NCBI RefSeq assembly: GCF_012689525.1
Contig: NZ_CP051516.1
Coordinates: forward strand, 434,001 to 498,000
Direction of reading: 5' to 3'
From: Paraburkholderia aromaticivorans
GTDB lineage: Bacteria > Pseudomonadota > Gammaproteobacteria > Burkholderiales > Burkholderiaceae
Length of the DNA: 64,000 bases
This document shows, piece by piece, positions 59,345-64,000 of this stretch. The notes under the pieces are model-generated. The model was not told the origin of the DNA. It did no database searches and saw nothing but the letters and a program-made list of their open reading frames with translations. The translations under genes were made by a program, and so were the position numbers. The stretch's first letter is position 1, and each line of letters starts with the position of its first letter.

Positions 59345-60424
59345 TCAGAAGGTGTAGCCGACTTCATTCGCGCGGCCTTCGAGATCGTCGAGGAGCTTCG
59401 CGAACGGACGCAGCGGGGCATAGCGCTCGGCGACCTTGCGCGCGTAGCCGATGAAACGCGGCAGGTCCTTCATGTAGTGCGGCTTGCCGTCGCGATAATT
59501 GATCCGGCAAAAGAGGCCCAGCACCTTGATGTGCCGTTGCAGGCCCATCCACTCGATCTGGCGGTAGAACTCGCCGAAATCGGGATCGACCGGCAGGCCG
59601 GCTTTTTTCGCCCGCTCCCAGTAGTACACGAAGCAATCCAGCTCGAACTCTTCGTCCCAGCTCAGGAACGCGTCGCGCAACAGCGAGGCGACGTCGTAGG
59701 TGATCGGGCCGTACACCGCGTCCTGGAAGTCCAGCACGCCGGGGTTCACGGGATTCGGTTCGGCGGCGATCATCAGATTGCGCGGCATGAAGTCACGCAG
59801 CATGAACACCTGCGGCTGCGCGCGGGCGCTCGCGATCAGCAGAGCGAACGTGCGATCGAGCACGCCACGGATTTTTTCGTCCGCCTCGCGGTCAAGATGC
59901 CGGCCGAGGAACCACTCCGGCATCAACTCCATCTCGCGGCGCAGGAAGGCTTCGTCGAACGGCGGCAGCACGTCTTCACGCGACGTGAGTTGCCAGCGGA
60001 TCAGCGCGTCGAGCGCGTCGCGCATCAGCGCACGGGCGCGGCGCGGGTCGTCCGCGTTTTGCGCTTCGCTCAGCGCGCCGAGGTACGAAGCCGTGCCCAG
60101 ATCGGTGACGAGCATGAAGCCGGCCTCGAAATCGACCTCCAGCACACGCGGCACGTGCACCTCGGCGGCCTCGAGCAACTGCGCGACCTGCGCGAATTCG
60201 CGGCACTTTTCGGGCGGCGGGGCATCGACCGCGATCAGCGTGCCGTTGCTTTTGCCTTCCGCCGCCTTACCGGCGAGCCGGAAATAGCGGCGAAAACTGG
60301 CGTCGGACGAAGCCGGGGCAAGTGTGTCGAGCTCGAGCGCATAGCGCGCCGCGTGGCCTTTCAGCCAGACTTTGAGCAGGTCGAGACGGGTATCGGTGGA
60401 GTCTTGGGATGAGGGCAGCGTCAT
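59345..60424 (-). CDS. amgK: anomeric MurNAc/GlcNAc kinase
   Basis: A 359-residue APH-family kinase. The expected nucleotide and catalytic parts are ASFRRYFRLAG, FMLRDFMPRNLMIA (RD-like catalytic loop) and GVLDFQDAVYGPITYDVASL (DFxDA metal site). AmgK phosphorylates MurNAc at the anomeric position; MurU then forms UDP-MurNAc, bypassing de novo steps and lowering fosfomycin sensitivity in Pseudomonas. ATG at 60424 is used; the longer frame would start with TTG at 60439. It is divergent from lptD. A TATAAT in the shared region lies at 60464. Confidence 0.92.
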   Translation of the reverse strand: MTLPSSQDSTDTRLDLLKVWLKGHAARYALELDTLAPASSDASFRRYFRLAGKAAEGKSNGTLIAVDAPPPEKCREFAQVAQLLEAAEVHVPRVLEVDFEAGFMLVTDLGTASYLGALSEAQNADDPRRARALMRDALDALIRWQLTSREDVLPPFDEAFLRREMELMPEWFLGRHLDREADEKIRGVLDRTFALLIASARAQPQVFMLRDFMPRNLMIAAEPNPVNPGVLDFQDAVYGPITYDVASLLRDAFLSWDEEFELDCFVYYWERAKKAGLPVDPDFGEFYRQIEWMGLQRHIKVLGLFCRINYRDGKPHYMKDLPRFIGYARKVAERYAPLRPFAKLLDDLEGRANEVGYTF

Positions 60425-60463
60425 GAAAACCGGCGGCAAATTCAGAGGGGCAACGTCTTGCCA

Positions 60464-60469
60464 TATAAT
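60464..60469 (+). promoter_or_regulatory. probable -10 box, lptD/amgK divergent region
   Basis: TATAAT on the plus strand, with TATTAT overlapping on the minus strand (60465-60470), lies in the 223-base gap between amgK and lptD. A partial -35 (TTCAGA at 60441-60446) is 17 bases upstream on the plus strand. The site is about 180 bases before lptD, leaving a long leader. Which gene it serves is not certain. Confidence 0.4.
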
Positions 60470-60647
60470 ACCCCACGACTTTTTTGACGCGGCTCACGCC
60501 AGCTTTTCGCGTATTCCGCTTTACCGCCCGCCTCATCGTTCAACAGATTGTAAATATTGATGTGCAGCCGACTGTCACGGTCGGGGTGTGCAGGCGGTGG
60601 ACCGTGACTGCAGATGCTGACGGACGAGCCGATTCGCCAAACGATAC

Positions 60648-63014
60648 ATGCCGCCTAGACAGCTTTCCCAAACGACTCCCTCTTGTGCTGTTGTGCCGCG
60701 CAAAAGGCGGCTCGTCGCGGCGTTGATCGCCGTTCCGGGCCTGATGCCCGCGCTTGCGCACGCCCAGCTGGTGGGGGAAGCCGCGCAGCCGCAACCTATC
60801 GACGCGCCCTGGGGCATGCAGCTCGCCCCGCAGCTCGAAGACCGTCCGCTGCAGACGGGCCAGAAGCCGGCCACGTTCGTGCTCGGCGACACGACCACCG
60901 GCACCAGCGACCAGGACATGGCCGCCAAGGGCTCGGCCGAGGTGCGGCGCAATACGGTCGTGATCAAGGCCGACGCGCTGCATTACGACCAGGACACGGA
61001 CATGGCCGACGCGTACGGCCAGGTCCACGTGGTCAACAGCGGCAATTCGTTCGTCGGCCCGGAAGCGCACATGCGCGTGGATTCGAGCGAAGGTTTCATG
61101 ACCGCGCCGAAGTACCACTTCAACGTGACGGGCGGCTCGGGCAGCGCGGAGCGCGTCGACCTGCTCGACAACGAGCGCTCGGTCTTCACGAAGGGCACCT
61201 ACACGGCCTGTGCGTGCGCGGACGATCCGGCCTGGTACATCAGGGGCAGCGAGTTCGATTTCGACACCGGCGCGGACGAAGGCGTCGCCCACAACGGCGT
61301 GCTGTTCTTCCAGGGCGTGCCGATATTCGCCTCGCCCTGGCTGTCGTTTCCGCTTTCAGGCGAGCGGCGCAGCGGGGTTCTGCCGCCCACGTTCTCGCTG
61401 AGTTCGTCGAACGGCTTCGAACTGTCGGTGCCGTATTACTTCAACATCGCGCCGAATCGCGATCTGACGGTCACACCGCGTCTGATCTCCAAGCGCGGTG
61501 TGCAGTTGCAGTCCACGTTCCGTTATCTGTCGCCCACGTATTCCGGTTCGATCACCGGCGAGTTCCTGCCGGACGATCACCTGACCAAGACCAACCGCTA
61601 CGCGCTGTACATCCAGCACAACCAGAACTTCGGCAACGGGTTCGGCGGCTACATTTACTACAACAAGGTTTCGGACAACACGTATCCGGAAGACCTGTCG
61701 TCGTCGGTCAGTCAGTTCATGAACGGTACCCAGCTCCTGTATCAACAGGAAGCCGGGTTGACCTACAGCAACGGACCGTGGTCGGTGCTCGCGCGTGAAC
61801 AGCACTGGCAGACGCTGGCGCCTTCAACGGCGCCGTATGGCCGCGAGCCGCAGTTGAACGTGAAGTACGCGAAGTACAACGTCGGCGGCTTCGACTACGG
61901 CGCGGAAGCCGATTACACGAATTTCAGCATCACCACCGCGGACCAGACCGAAGGTCAGCGGGTGATGTTCAATCCGTACCTTGCGTATTCGGTGGTCGGG
62001 CCGGGTTACTTCGTCACGCCGAAGGTGCAATGGCACTTTGCGTCGTACAACCTGCGCAATATCAGCGGCGACGTGCCGGTCGGCACGCCGAAGAACTTCA
62101 CCGAATCGATCCCGACGTTCACCTTCGATACGGGTTTGATCTTCGACCGTTCGGTACGAATCTTCGGCCAGGATTACATCCAGACGCTCGAGCCGCGCCT
62201 GTACTACGTGTACACGCCGTATCGCAATCAGGAATCCGCGCCGCTGTTCGACACCGCCGACTCCGACTTCGGGCTGGCGGAAATCTTCACGCCGAACACC
62301 TTCGTCGGCAACGACCGGATCGCCGACGCGAACCGCCTCACGGCCGCCCTCACCACGCGCTTCATCGACGCGGCCACGGGTGACGAACGGGCGCGTTTCG
62401 TGATCGCGCAGCAGTATTACTTCCAGGACCAGCGCGTCACGCTGCAGCCGACCCAGACCAGCGCGCAGGCCACCCATTCGGACCTGATCGCGGGTGCGTC
62501 GTTCAAGCTCGGCGCCGGTTTCGCTTCGGAAACGGCGTTCCAATATAATGCCGACAACAACCAGTTGGTGAAGACGAGCGTCGGCTTCGGGTTCAGCCCG
62601 GCCACCGGCAAGGTGATCAACGTCGGGTACCGTTACACCCGCGCGAACACCACGCTGGACAACCAGCCGATCAATCAGGTGCTGATTTCGGGGCAATGGC
62701 CGCTCACGCATCGGGTGTTTGGCGTGGGCCGTTTTAATTACGACCTGGGCGGCCATCGGATCGTCGACGGTCTGGTCGGCCTGCAGTACGACGCCGATTG
62801 CTGGACGCTCGGCGCGGGGATCCAGCGCTACGCGAACGGTCTGAACACCTCGGGGCAGAATCAGTCGAGCACGCGGTTTCTCGCGCAGTTGACGTTCAAG
62901 GGCTTGTCGAGCGTCGACAACGGGCTGATGAGCGCATTCCGCGCCAGCGTGGCGGGCTATACGCCGTTACCGCCACCGCCGCCGCCGGAATCGCGTTTCA
63001 CCAATTACGAATGA
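60648..63014 (+). CDS. lptD: LPS-assembly outer-membrane protein LptD
   Basis: A 788-residue LptD. A signal peptide ([20 protein letters not shown]) is followed by the periplasmic jellyroll domain ([34 protein letters not shown]) and a long beta-barrel rich in aromatic strands ending with [10 protein letters not shown]. It inserts LPS into the outer leaflet with LptE. Only three Cys remain after the signal: Cys188 and Cys190 (YTACACADD) and Cys718 (DADCWTLG). E. coli uses four, including a C-terminal Cys-Cys pair. surA follows 67 bases later, a usual partner. No clear ribosome binding site precedes the ATG. Confidence 0.95.
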   Translation: MPPRQLSQTTPSCAVVPRKRRLVAALIAVPGLMPALAHAQLVGEAAQPQPIDAPWGMQLAPQLEDRPLQTGQKPATFVLGDTTTGTSDQDMAAKGSAEVRRNTVVIKADALHYDQDTDMADAYGQVHVVNSGNSFVGPEAHMRVDSSEGFMTAPKYHFNVTGGSGSAERVDLLDNERSVFTKGTYTACACADDPAWYIRGSEFDFDTGADEGVAHNGVLFFQGVPIFASPWLSFPLSGERRSGVLPPTFSLSSSNGFELSVPYYFNIAPNRDLTVTPRLISKRGVQLQSTFRYLSPTYSGSITGEFLPDDHLTKTNRYALYIQHNQNFGNGFGGYIYYNKVSDNTYPEDLSSSVSQFMNGTQLLYQQEAGLTYSNGPWSVLAREQHWQTLAPSTAPYGREPQLNVKYAKYNVGGFDYGAEADYTNFSITTADQTEGQRVMFNPYLAYSVVGPGYFVTPKVQWHFASYNLRNISGDVPVGTPKNFTESIPTFTFDTGLIFDRSVRIFGQDYIQTLEPRLYYVYTPYRNQESAPLFDTADSDFGLAEIFTPNTFVGNDRIADANRLTAALTTRFIDAATGDERARFVIAQQYYFQDQRVTLQPTQTSAQATHSDLIAGASFKLGAGFASETAFQYNADNNQLVKTSVGFGFSPATGKVINVGYRYTRANTTLDNQPINQVLISGQWPLTHRVFGVGRFNYDLGGHRIVDGLVGLQYDADCWTLGAGIQRYANGLNTSGQNQSSTRFLAQLTFKGLSSVDNGLMSAFRASVAGYTPLPPPPPPESRFTNYE

Positions 63015-63081
63015 CGCTCGCCCGATCATTTATAAAGTGCGAAAAGACGGGCCAGGCGCGCCCGACATCATTGGAGTATCT

Positions 63082-64000
63082 GTGGCAATCATGAAAAAGC
63101 TTCGCTTGGCAACGCTTGCGGCCGGTCTGGCCGCCGCGGCGTCTTTCCTGTCGGTCGCGCCGGTGCAGGCGCAGGCGCTGGGCGGCAATAGCGGCCAGAC
63201 GGTCGACACCATTGCCGCAGTGGTCAACAACGGTGTCATCACGCGGCGCGAGCTCGACGAACGCATGGGCCTGATCACCCGCCGCCTGAACCAGCAGAAC
63301 GCGCCGGTCCCGCCGATGGACCAGTTGCGTCAGCAGGTGCTCAACCAGATGGTGCTGGAACGCATCCAGTTGCAGAAGGCAAAAGAAGACAACATCAACA
63401 TCGACGACGCCACCGTGCAGAAAACGCTCGAACGGCTGGCCGCGGCGAACAACCTGTCGCTCGACGTGTACCGCTCGCGCATCGAGGCGCAAGGCGTGCC
63501 CTGGAGCACGTTCACCGGCGACGCGCGTACCGAACTGACGCTCTCGCGTCTGCGCGAGAAGGAAGTGGACAGCAAGGTCACGGTGTCGGACGCCGAAGTC
63601 GCGAACTACATCGCCAGTCAGCGTGGCCCGAACGCCGGCGCGACGAGCGACCTGCATCTGCAGCACATTTTCCTGAAGGCGCCGCTGAACGCGTCGGAGA
63701 CGGATATCGAAGCGGCGCAGCAGAAGGCCCAGGCGTTGCTCGCCGAAGCCAAGGGCGGCGCCAATTTCGACAAGCTGGCGAAGTCCAGTTCGCAGGCGCC
63801 GGATGCATCGAAAGGCGGCGATATCGGCTTCGTTTCGCCGTCCAAGCTGCCGCCTGAAGTCGTCAAGGCTGTCTCGACGATGCGTCCCGGCGAAGTCAAT
63901 CCGGATCTGATCCGCACCACCGACGGTTTCGAAATCGTACGTCTGGTCGATCGCCGTGCGGGTCAGGGCGCCAGCTCGGATGCGCCGAAGCTCGTGCAAA
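63082..64000 (+). CDS. surA: periplasmic chaperone/PPIase SurA, 3' end beyond window
   Basis: The reading frame continues past the right edge; 306 residues are visible. A signal peptide ([20 protein letters not shown]) is followed by the SurA N-terminal domain ([20 protein letters not shown]) and the start of the first parvulin domain ([29 protein letters not shown]). SurA folds outer-membrane proteins, including LptD encoded just upstream. GGAG at 63072 is well spaced for the GTG at 63082, while an ATG at 63091 lies too far; either may be used. Confidence 0.95.
   Translation, partial: MAIMKKLRLATLAAGLAAAASFLSVAPVQAQALGGNSGQTVDTIAAVVNNGVITRRELDERMGLITRRLNQQNAPVPPMDQLRQQVLNQMVLERIQLQKAKEDNINIDDATVQKTLERLAAANNLSLDVYRSRIEAQGVPWSTFTGDARTELTLSRLREKEVDSKVTVSDAEVANYIASQRGPNAGATSDLHLQHIFLKAPLNASETDIEAAQQKAQALLAEAKGGANFDKLAKSSSQAPDASKGGDIGFVSPSKLPPEVVKAVSTMRPGEVNPDLIRTTDGFEIVRLVDRRAGQGASSDAPKLVQ

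Noticed and set aside
58421..60412. 663-codon plus-strand frame across the heptanucleotide repeat, murU and amgK
   Set aside because: It is antisense to two well-recognised genes; the NAERRTP-like repeats arise only from the heptanucleotide array.

Overview
The window looks like a chromosomal segment of a Burkholderiales betaproteobacterium, most like Paraburkholderia. The support is high GC with strong G/C third positions, LysR/TetR/RpiR-rich regulation, an AmgK-MurU pair divergent from LptD-SurA, and the ubiE-ubiJ-ubiB, FmdB-DUF502-aspS-nudB-clsB and fadE/HAD-ECH/thiolase neighbourhoods. No phage, insertion sequence, CRISPR array, tRNA or rRNA was seen. Species assignment is inference.

Layout. 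1-3169: the 5' part of a cytochrome c gene, then a LysR regulator divergent from an MFS transporter. 3542-11300: three tandem RcsB-like response regulators, an aquaporin with an unusual predicted selectivity filter, and a 1480-residue BvgS/EvgS-type hybrid sensor kinase. This is the most distinctive part of the window. 11301-16388: a small broken gene with its terminator still present, a CHRD protein, an HSL-type esterase, an EcsC-family protein, and a DHA2 drug-type exporter with its MarR regulator. 16517-20793: a D-amino-acid catabolic locus (D-serine dehydratase/D-threonine aldolase-like enzyme, RpiR regulator, N-acyl-D-amino-acid deacylase, RidA). 20867-24137: nucleotidase, queF and ilvA on the minus strand. 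24642-39646: mostly housekeeping, with a 1364-residue FAD/Fe-S oxidoreductase, a HIT protein, DUF971, ubiquinone genes (ubiE, ubiJ, ubiB) with a Tim44-domain gene inserted, a methyltransferase, FmdB, DUF502, aspS, nudB and clsB. 39912-40977: a frameshifted TPR gene. 41412-48705: a TetR-headed beta-oxidation operon whose gene junctions carry hairpins. 48837-55860: fdhD, a nitrate-reductase-associated protein, a GGDEF-EAL protein, a GST with a divergent LysR, and a small exported protein. 55930-64000: an acyl-CoA thioesterase, an Atm1-type ABC exporter, a heptanucleotide repeat, murU-amgK, lptD and the start of surA.

How the parts fit together. The hybrid kinase has periplasmic solute-binding sensor domains and a full His-Asp-His relay, so it could phosphorylate one or more of the three neighbouring response regulators, none of which has another kinase nearby. 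The TetR regulator, with an 18-bp perfect palindrome in its promoter region, probably controls fadE-fadN-fadA. RidA sits downstream of a deacylase and near two PLP enzymes (the D-amino-acid enzyme and IlvA) that can release enamine/imine intermediates. amgK-murU (MurNAc recycling) and lptD-surA (outer-membrane biogenesis) form a divergent envelope block.

The whole window appears to be core or lineage-typical chromosome. The two-component/aquaporin cluster and the structured repeats in the beta-oxidation operon are the best places to look for something undescribed.
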